Position numbers and translations under genes: made by a program. Shown here in pieces: positions 36,301 to 49,400 of a DNA stretch of 64,000 nt. The first letter of the stretch is position 1, and the number at the start of each line of letters is the position of its first letter. The notes under the pieces are model-generated. The model saw only the letters and a list, made by a program, of their open reading frames with translations, had not been told where the DNA came from and searched no databases. Origin of the DNA: Polyodon spathula (Eukaryota; Chordata; Actinopteri; Acipenseriformes; Polyodontidae); assembly GCF_017654505.1 (NCBI RefSeq), contig NC_054540.1:35179054-35243053 (forward strand). Reading direction: 5' to 3'.

Positions 36301-37512
36301 CAGTGCCTGTAGAAAGTGTACACCCCCTTGAACTTTTTTCACATTTTGTTGCATCAGTGCCTCAGAGTTTCATACATTTAAATTAGGATTTTTTCCACTT
36401 ATCTACATACCATACTCCTGGACAGCAATCTTCCAAGTCCACATTTTCGATTGGATTTAGGTCAGGGCTCTGACTGGGCCACTCAAGTACATTTACCTTT
36501 TTGTTCCTTAGCTACTCAAGTGTAGCTTTGGCTGTGTGCTTTGGGTCGTTGTCATGCTGAAAGGTGAACTTCCGTCCCAGTTTCAGCTTTCTTGCAGAGG
36601 GCAGCAGGTTTTCCTCAAGGACTTCTCTGTACTTTGCTCCATTCATTTTCCCTTCTGTCCTGACAAGTGCCCCAGTCCCTGTCGATGAGAAACGTCCCCA
36701 TAACATGATGCTGCCACCACCATGCTTCACAGTAGGGATGATGTTCTTTGGGTGATGCGCTGTGTTGGGTTTGCTCCAAACATAACACTTTGCATTTAGG
36801 CCAAAAAATTCCATTTTAGTTTCGTCAGAACACAAAACTTTTTGCCACATGGCTAGAGAATCTCCTGAGTGTTTTTTTTTGCATACTTCAAACGGGATTC
36901 AAGGTGGGCTTTCTTGAGTAATGGCTTCCTTCTTGCCACCCTACCATACAGGCCAGATTGGTGGAGTGCTTGAGATATTGTTGTCACATGCTTACTTTGA
37001 CCAGTCTTGGCCATAAAAGCCTGTAACTCTTGCAAAGTTGCCATTGGCCTCTTGGTAACCTCTCTAATCAGTCTCCTTTGATATTTTTTTTATAACCATC
37101 CTCTCATATGTGCCTTTCAACAACTTTGTCCTGGAGTTCTTTTGAAAGCTCCTTGGTGCTCATGGTTGAGTCTTTGCTTTAAAATGCACTACCCAGCACA
37201 GGGAACCTACAGGAACTGCTGAATTTATCCTGAAATCATGTGAATCACTACAATTTAACACAGGTGGAGGCCATTTAACTTGATGTGTGATTTTGAAGGT
37301 GATTGGTTACACCTGAGCTAATTTAGGATTGCTATTACAAAGGGGTTGGACACTTATCCAACCAAGCTATTTCAGTTTTTATTTTTAATTAATTTTATAC
37401 AACTTTCTAGAATATTTTTTTCATGTGGAGGTTGTGGGGTAGGATGTGTAGATACATGAAAAAAAAAAGAAAAAAAAATTTGAAAGGGGGTGTAGACTTT
37501 CTATAGACACTG
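36301..37512 (-). mobile_element. Tc1-like transposon, decayed, minus strand
   Basis: The termini 'cagtgcctgtagaaagtgta' (left) and 'gactttctatagacactg' (right) are inverted copies. Of the same subfamily as 5,565-6,925. It has several internal deletions, so it is 1.2 kb instead of about 1.6 kb. Confidence 0.88.
36430..37170 (-). pseudogene. Tc1-like transposase remnant
   Basis: On the minus strand, HTH residues (G-L-Y-G-R-V-A-R-R-K-P-L-L-K-K) are found at 36,853-37,044. In another frame (36,512-36,850) follow M-W-Q-K-V-L-C-S-D-E-T-K-M-E, then [10 protein letters not shown] and H-D-N-D-P-K-H. The first two catalytic Asp are present. The S-P-D-L-N-P block is recognisable near 36,450 after a stop. 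Confidence 0.85.
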
Positions 37513-37602
37513 TGTGTGATGATGATAGTATTTGGCCTATACCTTAGACATCTGTATATTTTTGTTATTGTTAATTTCATGTTTGTTTGTATTTGCGATA
37601 AC

Positions 37603-37738
<136 letters not shown>

Positions 37739-37752
37739 GTGTGTGTGTGTGT

Positions 37753-37992
37753 GGGACGAATATATGAATTACCTATTATGGATATACTTTCAAATACAGT
37801 TCGCTGACATTTCACAACCTTGTAACATACTTTATTTTGAAGTATAAAAGGGCAAATAACGTACACGATTTTAAAAAATCGTGTACGTTATTTGCCCTTT
37901 TATACTTCAAACAAATATGTTACAAGGTTGTGAAATCTCAGCGAACTGTATTTGAAAGCATATCCATTAATATGTATTCATATATTCGTCCC
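37753..37992. repeat. 240-bp near-perfect palindrome
   Basis: Arms of about 120 bp meet at 'cgattttaaaaaatcg'. The inner 30 or so base pairs on each side are perfect ('agtataaaagggcaaataac' in the left arm). Outer parts differ by a few substitutions and small indels, and the ends are 'gggacgaatata' and its inverse. There is almost no loop. Confidence 0.95.
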
Positions 37993-38507
37993 AATAAGCT
38001 TTCAGCTCGCAAAGGTCAACCACAGCCTTGCATGCCGCAGCAGCAACCGTTCTATTATCAGCGATTCACCAAGCTGTTGTTAAATTCCCCGCACCGATCA
38101 GCACCAAGTGATGTCACTTCTGACTCAGCGGTGAATTTTAACAACGCACTCTTTCCTAGTAACGGAGGACATTGTATTCTGGGAGATGTAGTTGTTAGTG
38201 GAAGTTTTAGAGGAGGCATACAAACTGTGCAGCAAAATTGCTATTCATATTTTTACGCATTACATTAAAATTTACTGGGTATTTCGGACTTTTTAATGCG
38301 TAAAAACGGCAGGTACGCAGCTTATCTGACCGCTGGTCAGGACACCAGGAACTGAAAACCGGGATGTCAGGTCACCCTACACTGGAGGGATGTGACGTAT
38401 TTTGTGGCTGAAAGGAAAGACAGTGAAGTGCAAGATCTGGGTTCTCATTCCGTAAACACAGAGGAGGAGCAACCGTTTGGATGTTAACATGACCCTGAAT
38501 ATTCACA
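37993..38507 (+). promoter_or_regulatory. ADA2: Likely ADA2 promoter and noncoding exon region
   Basis: A ZNF143/SBS-type element lies at 38,171-38,192. It is followed by GC-richer sequence with a CRE-like 'tgtgacgta' near 38,391 and a candidate donor ACAG|GTAACT at 38,508/38,509. ADA2 has a noncoding first exon in other vertebrates. The exact start is not visible. Confidence 0.35.
38171..38192 (-). promoter_or_regulatory. ZNF143/THAP11 (SBS) type motif
   Basis: On the minus strand: ACTACA, two bases, TCCCAGAAT, close to the consensus ACTACAnnTCCCAgnaTGC. Such sites mark many vertebrate promoters. It is 1.95 kb upstream of the first ADA2 coding exon. Confidence 0.6.
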
Positions 38508-38508
38508 G

Positions 38509-39392
38509 GTAACTAACAAACGCAGGTACCAAATAACCAGCGTTTGATTGAACTGCAACCAATTATTATTTTCGTATGTTGTTATTATTATTATTTTTTC
38601 AATACAATGCCAGCCTTTTTTTCTTTCTTTACTTTTACAGGAAGTGTACTATAAACTAAGACCTTGTCGACGATGTTTACCAGGTTGTTGTTTGTCACAG
38701 CACAGAGAAAAACATTCAGGCTAAATGCTAAGGGCATTATCGTCTGTGAACACGGGGCAGTAGAGTCCAGCATTCACTTTATTGTTTTACGTGATTCAGA
38801 AGAACGGATACGTGGTGATGGTACTTGGTAACGACATTCCACAAGTTGCGGTTTACTGTTTAAAGATCTAGGTAAGATAGGATATACTTAACAGCCTGTC
38901 ATTACAAATGCATGGCTGTCTAATTACATTTTATCTTATTTGTATAGAACCGCATGTCTGATTGAGATAAAAAAACAAAATTACTGGCAGAACACTCTTT
39001 ACATAAATTAGGTATTGTGAAAAATGGTCATTAGGACATACTTTAGCACAGTTTATTAAAAGTATCCAAATCAAGGGATATATGGAGGCACTTGTCTGTC
39101 TGTATATCGGCATTACATTTTGACATGTAATAAGTAGTGGTGTGATGCTGCCATCTTCACATATTTTTGTCAGGTGGCCTATATCAAAGTCTGTATTGGA
39201 TAGATATGACCACACATTAAATTATCTATACTATGTAATTACTTTTATTTAACTAATATATTACAACAAAACAATAAGAGGCTGTGTAAGATACAGGCTG
39301 ATTTCCATCCAAAAAAACAGCCAGAAAGCCCCCTGACCTCTGGTAGAGTGGATGTCAGCTTGCAGTGTTCAGCATCCTATACGATAGTCAAT
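38509..39392 (+). other. Probable ADA2 first intron, part 1
   Basis: AT-rich; nothing recognised. Confidence 0.5.
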
Positions 39393-39772
39393 AGCCCCTT
39401 TCACACTGGCACGTTTACCCGGGTCCTGGCTAACTGAGTCACAGTCCCGCATAGTGTGAAACCACATACCTGGGTCGAACCCGAGTTAACACAGGTCCAA
39501 GTGACCCATCTCAAGATGTGGGTTGACACGCTTTGACCCTGGTTGATCAAGACAAAACGCTTGATAGCCATTCGTGAGCCGACACAATAACAAACGTTTC
39601 TGTTTATTCTGCATCTGTAACAAGCTGCTTCCGGGGCATTGATATGTGCATTGTGCACTTGCGTCTGTCACCCAGGTCAACCTGCCTTATTAAAAGCAGT
39701 GTAAAATTGCGTACCCGACCCATGTGACACCGGGTTCAGACCCGGGTAGATCATGCCAGTGTGAAAGGAGCT
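39393..39772. mobile_element. MITE with TIRs (380 bp)
   Basis: The left end 'agcccctttcacactggcac' is inverted at the right ('gccagtgtgaaaggagct'), with further 'tacccgggt'/'acccgggta' blocks just inside. There is no coding capacity. The 'cctttcacactggca' end is of a kind frequent in fish Harbinger-like MITEs. The target duplication is not clear. Confidence 0.7.
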
Positions 39773-40119
39773 TATGTCTCAGAACGGCTTATCCAGTTGT
39801 GTTGAAACCCGGTAAGGGCGTTCTTTAAACCACAACCTATTTCAGTTTTCCTTTAAAACTAATTTAATGTTTTACTTGTTTTACTTATAACAGTTCACCA
39901 TAGTAACAGCACTGCAAAGTGTAATATGTAGAGAAGACATTGTAAAGACCACAGAGGTAAAGCATATTATAAGCAGGGGAACCCATGATAAAGCATGTGG
40001 TAAAAAATAGTTCAGCCATCTTAAAAACATGGGATAACTGCACAATTGCCATGAAAATGTATAGTGGTAAACTTTTATAAGAGCGCTTTTGGCCAATGTG
40101 GTTTTCTCTCTCGTTTCAG

Positions 40120-40436
40120 AGGGATGTCAGCTGAGCTCCAGCCTGTAAGAGCCACCATGGCCACGCTGTCTGTCTGCTTGCTCTGTTTGTGTCACAGCGC
40201 TCCCACCTCCCTGAGGGAACAACTCATGCAGCATGAGGAGTCTCAGCGCACTGGGGGGAGCCTGCTGCTGACCGGGACAGAGGTGCAGGTGAGCAGCCTG
40301 CTCCGCAGCCTGATGGAGCAGGAGCTGGAAGCCTGGCAGCGCTCTGGGAAATTCCCTCCAGCAATGCACTTCTTCAGGGCCCGCAAGCTCATTGAACAGA
40401 GCCCGGTCTTCAAGCTCATACAGAGAATGCCCAAAG
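40120..40436 (+). CDS. ADA2: ADA2 coding exon 1 (signal peptide, dimerisation helices)
   Basis: The exon starts after 'ctcgtttcag'. Coding is taken from 40,157. It ends M-P-K-G at AAAG|GTGAGA. It includes the conserved [16 protein letters not shown]-rich compared with its introns. Confidence 0.95.
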
Positions 40437-43400
40437 GTGAGATTGTTTTACAAGCCAGGGTTCTGGAGAGGGGTCAGTGGGGCAATAAAGAACCACATCA
40501 CAAAGATACCTACTTCTTATAAATGACACACCTGCAGCAGTTTTCACCTGCTAAATAATTGGTCACAGTGATAGTAGGGCTGGATGATGATGACTTTTTA
40601 AATTATTGAAAAATATTCACAATAATCACGATTCCCTTAAATCATGTTTTTATCTCTTCTCCCAAGTTAGTAGTAGTCATGCCCCACATTTCTACATGTA
40701 AATCATTTGGATGTTAAGTTATGGTGATAAACTTTTGTATTAACAGGCAGTGTATCTGCATCTCACTGCACTACAGGCTCACAATCACATAGGAGAGATG
40801 ATAACATGCTTTATAAAGACATCACAGATATTGACACGGATGCTTTTCGCATTTATTCATTTCTCTATTCTGTCAATATTTGAAAGCAGTTCTCTTGGAA
40901 TCTGCTTGTGATAGACCAGCAACTGAGAGGTAACAAAGTCAAGATGCAGTAAGTGCCTCTCTGCTATACAGAGCTGACCTGTGTTTAATCATGCTTTTAT
41001 TGTGCTTTATTACACTTTGCTATGAGTTTGTTATGGGGTAATGAAAAGTACACTAATACTAGCGTGTTGTGTTGATTTTTTGAAGGAGCTGCCTTGCATA
41101 TTCACGACTATAGTATTCTGAGGGTTGACTGGTTGATCAGAAACGCAAGCTACGTTTCACACTGCTATATCTGTTTTACCACCAAGAATTCGGTGAGATT
41201 TCACTTTTTTGCGAAAGACCCCCAGACCAGACTGCCAAACTGTTCCGACTGGCTTCTACTCGAGACCCTAAGGAAAAAAATCAGCAACGTCAACGAATTT
41301 GATAACAGGTAGGTTTTCTGAAGCACATAAACACCTTTCAATTCCATTATATTATCAATGTATATATTAAGTGTGCCATCTCGTCATGTTGAATGGTTCC
41401 CTTGGCATTGTTTGTGTATCATTCATACATGTAAGTCAACAAAGACTGTGAGAGGAGCCACTACCATTATGATTAGAGGTAGACAGGAAATAAGGACTGT
41501 AATGATGAATGCATTGTTCAAGTTTATCCCAGGCATGCTCAATAGGATTTAGAACCAGGATTGTACTGGCCATGGAAGAGGTCTGTCATGCTTCTCAAAC
41601 CATTCCCTCACTTCTGACATGGTGGAGGATGCATTACTGCCAGCACTATCAGGGCAAAAGTGCAGCATTGTTTGGTGGAATTGATCTGCAATGATGCTTA
41701 CGACTAGGATTTGTTCAGCCTTCTAGAGTAATTAAGGTGATTCCTAATCCATAAGTTTGAAGAAAATAAACATTTATAAACAAAATCATAAAGTAAGCTA
41801 AAATCAGTAAAACTGAAAATTCAGCAGTCTCACGGTTTATGAAATAAATTTGTATTCTCAACACACCAGCACTTTCATTAGAGTAGTTCCATCAGATTGA
41901 ACGCATTTTCTGGTATAATAATGCTATAGACGCGTGGGCCATAATCTCTCAAAAGCCCCCATCATAAAAAAACCCTGGGGTGGTGTCCAGTGGTCTCACA
42001 CACGTGGTCCATGTACAGTATTAGATGTCTGCTTGGCTGAAGAGTGTGTTACACTGATGGTTATTTCTCCTCTCTGTGACCCTGCAGTTTAATCAGAAAC
42101 CTCACCCTCTTCACAGAGGACCCAGAGGCTACCTATCCTTCCCAGGATTCCATCTGGCGCAAGTTTGAGGAGCTGTTTGGAGTAGCCTCGGGCCTTATCT
42201 CCTATGCCCCAGTGTTCAAAGCCTACTTCTACCAGGCTCTCCTGGAGTTCTACCAGGATAACGTCATGTACATCGAGCTCAGGGTGATTCTGCCACCGGT
42301 ATGCTCGCTTCTTAACACTTTTACTGCCACCCACTAAATACACTATGTAACACAATTTTTGTTCATGGGTAGTAAGTGTTATTTCCTAATTGCTTATGCC
42401 TCAAAAGTATAGAAAATGCCTATCCTATCCTACAGCCCATTGTGCCGTATTTCTTCACCAGAGTCTCAGCCAGCTCCACATAGTTTTCGGCCTTGTGATT
42501 GCCCAGGAAGTCCTGAACCACTGCGACAAAGCTGTTCCAAGCTGCTTTCTCCTTACTAGTGAGCTTCTTGGGGAATTCATTGCACTCCAGGATCTTCTTT
42601 ATCTGTGGTCCGACGAAGACACCGGCTTTGACCTTTGCCTCAGACAGCTTAGGGAAGAAGTCTTGAAGGTACTTGAAGGCTGCCAACTCCTTATCTAGAG
42701 CTCTGACAAATTGTTTCATAAGGCCCAATTTGATGTGCAGTGGTGGCGTCAGCACCTTCTGGGGGTCCACCAGTGGCTCCCACTTGATGTTGTTCCTCCC
42801 CACAGAGAACTCTGTCCGCTGTGGCCAGTCCCGCCTGTGGTAGTGCGCCTTGGTGTCCCTGCTGTCCCAAAGGCAAAGATAGCAGGGAAACTTGGTAAAA
42901 CCGCCTTGGAGACCCATCAGGAATGCCACCATTGCAGCCTCTTGATGCCATCTCAGAAAAATGCAGATATGTATCCACTTAGGCAGCTGGAACTAAACTG
43001 AACTGGTGGGCTTAAGGCCCCTGTATTTATACTACTATTTATATTACTGGAAAGTTCTAGAAGTTACTCCAAGTTTACTCAGCACTGAATCTATCTGGAA
43101 TGTTCTGGAAAATAGGTACATTTCAAAATATCACTGTCCTGGTCACAAAAGCAAAGTTTGTGGGGAATAGTAGCCATTTTCTATACTTTTGAGGCATAAG
43201 CAATTAGGAAATAACACTTACTACCCAGGAACCAAAAAAAAAAAAATTTGTTACACGGTGATATTTATTAGTAGCAGGGTTTCGAAAAATATAACGTTAT
43301 ACATCAGCACGTGTTGCTACAACTGTTTCAATAACATACCTGTAATATTTCTTTTCTTTAGTAACATCCTGACAACTTTTTCTACTTTTATAACTTTCAA

Positions 43401-46400
43401 AGCTCTATTCAAAGTGGCAGCTCTAGTACACTGATAGTGTAAGGATTATTGGCCACATTGTAAAACAGTTAACGCAGCAATAACGATCCGTGATCCGTGG
43501 TATGGAACAGAAAATTCTTTAAATCACTCTTCCTGCAGTGATTTAGAGGTCAGACCTCAAACCTCAGTGCACTAGAGCAGCCATTTTGGAAAGAGCTTTG
43601 AAAGTGAGTTTAAAGTTATAAGTTTAAAAAATGTGCAGGATGTTAACAGTGAAAAGAAAAGTGACAGCTAGTTATTTAAACAGCTGTAGCACCATGTGGG
43701 GATGTGTAACTGTACATTTTCTGGAACCCCATTACTTCCTTTACTTTAAGGCTCACGGGTTAATTGATTTATTATTTCATGTTGGTTTATGCTAGTCAGT
43801 AAATTCTGTTATTGTTTTAATCCATCTCTCTCTCTCAGAACTGCTTTTCACTGATATAAAGTAGTGTGTTTACATTCAAAAGTAGGGGGCGTAACAGTTG
43901 AACTGACAGTAGAGAATGTTAACAGTTGAATTGGGTGCAGTTCATATTGGAATATATGGGTCACGATACGATAATTATCATAGTACACGTGACGGTCCTG
44001 ATGGGCTACTTGTAGGATCATGTAAATAAGATCAAGTGAAGGGCTCTTTTGTTAAGACAAAAATTTAAATGAAGTGGGGAGAGCATGTATTCATACCAAC
44101 TATAAAAACACAACTACAATGAGCTGTGTTGTGTCTTTTGGTCTTGTATCACTATATAAACGATACATACCTCTATTACAGGGGTGGCCAAACTTCCTGA
44201 CCCTAGTAGCCACCTACTTTTACTCAATGCCATTGTTTCCACAAAACGAACAAGCACTTTATTCAGAATTATAAAATTGACTTTCAACTGCACAACAGCC
44301 GTTCTGAAAATCAGTGCTACCTAGAATTGTGAGCTACTTGCACAAACTATGCATGTTGACTTAATTTTTGTTTTTGTGACGCCTACAATTTTTTTTGGCA
44401 AAAGCATCATCTTGCGGCATTTTGATGGGAAACGCTATTTTTCAGATTAGTCTATCAATCTGCACTACTGGGGAAGCCCATTTTGAGGGGAAGGTGTCGA
44501 TTTTCAGAACACAAGTGACGAAAATGCCCTTGCAGTGAACATGCAGGCTCAAAGAAAGAAGAAGAGAGAAGAATATAAACATGAAAGAATAAGAGAACAA
44601 AATAATAAGCTTGTGTTTTATTTTTACTTTCTCTTTTCGCTTTTGTTTATTATTCTTTCTTCAGTTCAATCGAGCCACAAAGTGTGCATCACCCAGCATT
44701 TCACCGGGACCCACACTGGAACTTTTACACATGCAAGTGAATACCCATTCCTCTTACAAGTTACTTTAAAAACTCCAGGTTACTTCAAAGGAAATAATTA
44801 CATTTTTATCTGTTTGCATTGCTTCAGGAGGACATACCTGGTACATTCACTGGCATCCAAGTGGTTTACCATTTAATGGGGGTGATGTAAATATAGGCGC
44901 AATGAAAATAATTGCGGCTGCAAAACCCAAATTGCCTGGCGGCCAGGCAATTATTTTGCATTGTTGCCTATGTAAGCTCAAGAGTAATGCAAACTATTCA
45001 ACACACATATAATGAGGGTCTCAATGAGCGCATTGGCCTATTGAGCGTCCGCACTTGAAGATTTAGAAGTACAGAGAGCAGTAGTAGCTGTACGACATTT
45101 GTGGAGCACGAAAATACAAAGTAAAAAAAAAAAAAAGATGTCGGCGGAAGGGCCGCAAAGTCCATGGAAAAAAAAAAAAGTTTTCTGAGGAGCTGAGAGT
45201 TATGCGAGTATCCTTAGGAAATTATATGTATTGGCCCTTTATACAGCTCTTAGTTACTCGCTTCTACGATGGTTTGTGCCTTGTAAGAAGAGGTGTAAAG
45301 TTTTTGGAGGGTCAGCAATTGCCCAAGTGCAAGGCAAAATCCTTACATCACATTAGAATATTTGCACCCGCTTAGTATGCAGATCCCGCCCAATCCAATG
45401 TTTTTTTTTTTTATTATTTATTTAAGTGTATTTCCATATAATTGTAATGGATGACAAAGTGCAAATTTGATAGCTGGTGCAGAATGCTAGGTGAACACCA
45501 TTCTTTACATAAACCACATTTTTAGCGGTTGGTAAAATCAGACTTTACGGCTGCTAAATGCAATTTACGACAGCATTATGGGGATTTTGCACCCACAAAT
45601 CGCTTTGTACATATCCTTACATCACCCTCAATATCTGCTGTCCACCAGTTAGTATGTCATGCTCATTACTTACTATCTGTTGAACATTTAGCCTTTCAAC
45701 AGATAAAATCAATTAGACCTGACGAGCCTGACACATGCAGGCTCGTCAGGTCTAATTGATTTTATATAAAAAAATATTACACAACACACGCTGAAATTAT
45801 TCCAGGCAGTTCAAGAAAAACAGCCCGACTAATACCAGGCTCTTGTTCACAGGTGTACGAACTGGACGGCACGACTCATGATAAGGATTGGTCCATGGCT
45901 GCCTATCGGGACGTTGCCAAGCAGTTTGTTGCAGCTCATCCTGATTTCTTGGGCGCTCAGTTCATCTTCACAACACACAGGTACGTGGTCAGGTTGGATT
46001 ACTCTGTCTAGAAATGTAGCCGTTCCAGTGATTTCTGTCCAAGCCAGTGTTATTTATCAGTGATCGGCTTCTGTGGTCATCACTGATTCCCCCCACATAC
46101 GTTTTCACCTCTAAAAAGACAATACTGGTTGTTTTAGCAGTCTGCAGTGCCTCCTAGTCGACATTCTTTTTTATACATGCTATTTTATTTTAATGCTTCG
46201 CTCCTCTGGAGTGCTGCTTTTTAAATTCCGGTGGTTAGCCGTGGACTACATTTTATTCATGCCTTTGTTTTTTGTAGTGTTAATAGCGAAACCAGTATTG
46301 AAGTATATGTTGTGAGTGATTTAAAATGAGATTTTGTTTGCTTATTACAGGAATCAAGATGTTTCTAAAATCAAAGAGGCTATTGACGTAGCCTTGCATT

Positions 46401-49400
46401 TAAAAGAGAAATTCCCTGACATCATGGCGGGATTCGACCTGGTAGGACGCAGTTCTTGACACTTGTTGGGTTTACATGAAAGCACTCATATGAAAACCAG
46501 CTGTCATCAAACTGTAGTTCAACAGAAATTGATGCAAAAAGCATGTGCAGTGAGACAATGGTCAAATTGACTTATTTTTATTGCCTAAATGGCGGCAGAG
46601 GAAATGCTGATAAAATTATAAATTCATTGTAAGGGCTTTCATAAATTAGAAACTTAATGAGATACAGATGACTTATTTTCTTTAGATTATTAAAGTAGGG
46701 CTCCTACTACTACTAGCATCTCATAACCCACTAAAGCTTTTGAATCTGCATAGAGACAGTACACTTTAAATTATTGTCAGCTGTATTCTATGGTTCTTTC
46801 AGTAAAGTTCCATCACAGATAGTGTCCAGTGAATATTTACTGTAACCCCTGTTGGTCAAGTTGAGACGGGGAGACCCTTTATACTACAGCTTCACTGCTG
46901 CTACCCTCTGCCCTTGCTCTACTGCTCTGTATCAATTTCAGAAACACATAATAATACCATAATATTGAAAATAAACGCTTGACTTAAACAGCAAGTAAAT
47001 TGGTGCAACTTCCCTGACAGTGAATAAGAGTCGCTTTATTGACCTCTGTAAACAATCCTGTCCTTTGAGATTGTGATGGGATAGCCTGTCTTGTCCCTGT
47101 CTGTTTCAGGTGGGGCAGGAGGATGAGGGTCACCCTCTCTGGTACTTTAAAGAGCCACTCTCCATCCCTGCTCTGAAGGGAATCAACCTGATGTACTTCT
47201 TCCATGCAGGAGAGACCAGTAAGATGAGGAGGAAATGTGGGGCTGTTGCCTCACCGTTGACTTTTATATGAGAAGCCATCTCATAAGGTTTTCCCTCAGT
47301 TTGATTTGTTGAGACCCAGCACAGGGTTGGAAACAATCTGTTGTATAGCAGTTGTCCATGTTACAGATTTAAAATGAGCCCAATTAGCCACGTTTATAGG
47401 TAACAAGTTATTTAGGTTTAGGTTATTGCATGACTTTTTTTTTTTTTTTTTTTTAATAAAAGGAATGTGCCATTTATATCTAAGGCAGGACAATAAGAAG
47501 ATTGGTGTGTGTTTTGTATCTTTAAATCTAACATTTTCCATATTTCCATTTTTATTGTCAACGCTGATCTCTGCATTCTGTGTATAAAGTGGCATAACAG
47601 TACAGAATTGCCAATTACACTTTTAAACGGCTGTTATTAAAAAAAACAAAGCCTACAAGACATTTGAAAATACTAATTGTGTTTTCCGGCAGACTGGAAG
47701 GGCTTGGATGTGGATGAGAATGTGCTTGATGCTCTTGTGTTGAACACCTCCCGCATTGGGCACGGCTACGCTCTGGTGCATCACCCCGCTGCCAGGGAGC
47801 TGGCCAGGAAAACCGAGGTCCCAGTGGAGATCTGCCCCATCTCAAACCAGGTAACTGTAGCTCTCGCAGCACACTGGGGTCCGCAGAGGAGCTGGATGCC
47901 CCACCCTAAAGCACATGTGACACTAGACAACTGTCTGCAAACCTTTCAAGCAACTTGCTGTAAGGCTTCAAATCAAGATTGTGTAGAATTGTGGCTTGAA
48001 CTATTCCCATGGACAAAAGTGTTTTAAAATGCCAGTCTGCCATTGTGATGATGTTTTCCTGCAGGTGGTTGTTGTATTTTGTATTTGGTGGGGTCTTTTG
48101 ATAAATGCAGACAAATAATTTGTTAATGCAAAGAATAATATTTTGTGGCACGGTGATGTACAACCTCCAGGTTTAGTGGATCAGTAAAGTATTGGAGACA
48201 AACTTAGCCAGTCCAATGGGACTCCTCTTTTTATCCCATATTTTTGTCATATTGGTAGTTGTTTTAATATTAATGTATATTTTTGGTGATTTATTTAGGA
48301 CTACCTAATTCTACCTTATAGGGGTGGGATGGTATAAAATTTGCACTGTATGGTAACTGTTAAAAAAAATAAATAAATAAATACCGTGTTAACCTTAATA
48401 TCACGGTATACAGTACATCATGCAAGTTATAAAGTAAAGGCTTAATTGAAGAAAGACTAATGTAAATCACTTAATTACTGTAATTCACAAATAACCAACA
48501 ATTCACACTTCCTTTCATGGAATGATTTAAACATTTGGTATTTTACTATGCCAAATAACTTGGTATGTTTCTTTTTTCTAAAGACAAAAAAAAAAAGTTT
48601 ACACTCTCAACGTTATACTACAACAGTAGTAAGATCTGTTTGCTCAAAATGACATGGTGCTGTAGTTTGTTAAAACATTTTAACGTATAAAATTAAATAA
48701 ATAAGCAAATAAATAAATAAATACTTTGTTTAGCTGATGGTAAATAGAATTGGGAAATGATAGGTCTTATTTCTTAAAACACAAAACATGTACCACAGGT
48801 TATTATTTAAGAGCATAAGAGTTGTTTATTTTTTCAACTGGATAAATAAAATATGTAGCGCAAAAAAAATGTATTTTAATACTAAAACTTGTTACTGGAT
48901 TTCTAGCTACATGTCACGACATTGCACAAGTAAGCTTCCAATGATTATTACATGTGGAGTTTGTATAAAAAAGATTTCTTCACTGGCCTAAGAAAATTGG
49001 AATACTGTTATAACTTGTTTAAACAAAACTACCTTGATAATAAGCTATCTATCTTTAGTCGCGTGTCTGTGCTAATTTTAACTGAGACATTGGTTGTGTT
49101 CTTATAGCACAGAATTCCGCAGTTCTACAGTGCTGCACAGAATCGCGGAGATGTGCTGTAGATGTCACTCAGCACCCACAGAAATCTGTGCAGATTCTGC
49201 ACAGCCCAGCGCAGCTTTGAAATGTTATTTCGGGAGGCTGGCTGCGGCTGTGAACCAAAGGGACGATGCAAAGATCATGAGTGACATGCAAATAATCACT
49301 AAAACTACTGCTGCCACCTTGTTAACTGAGGCAAATGACATTTTATCATTGTACAATGAAGCTGTGAACCGCCTTGTCAGCGCTGTATTAAATAAGTCAA

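Noticed and set aside
42711..43001. Plus-strand ORF opposite the TIR-element protein
   Set aside because: Antisense shadow; the minus frame has the recognisable protein blocks.
44535..44876. 113-codon ORF with a hydrophobic stretch
   Set aside because: No homology recognised, no splice or promoter context; likely chance in AT-rich intron.
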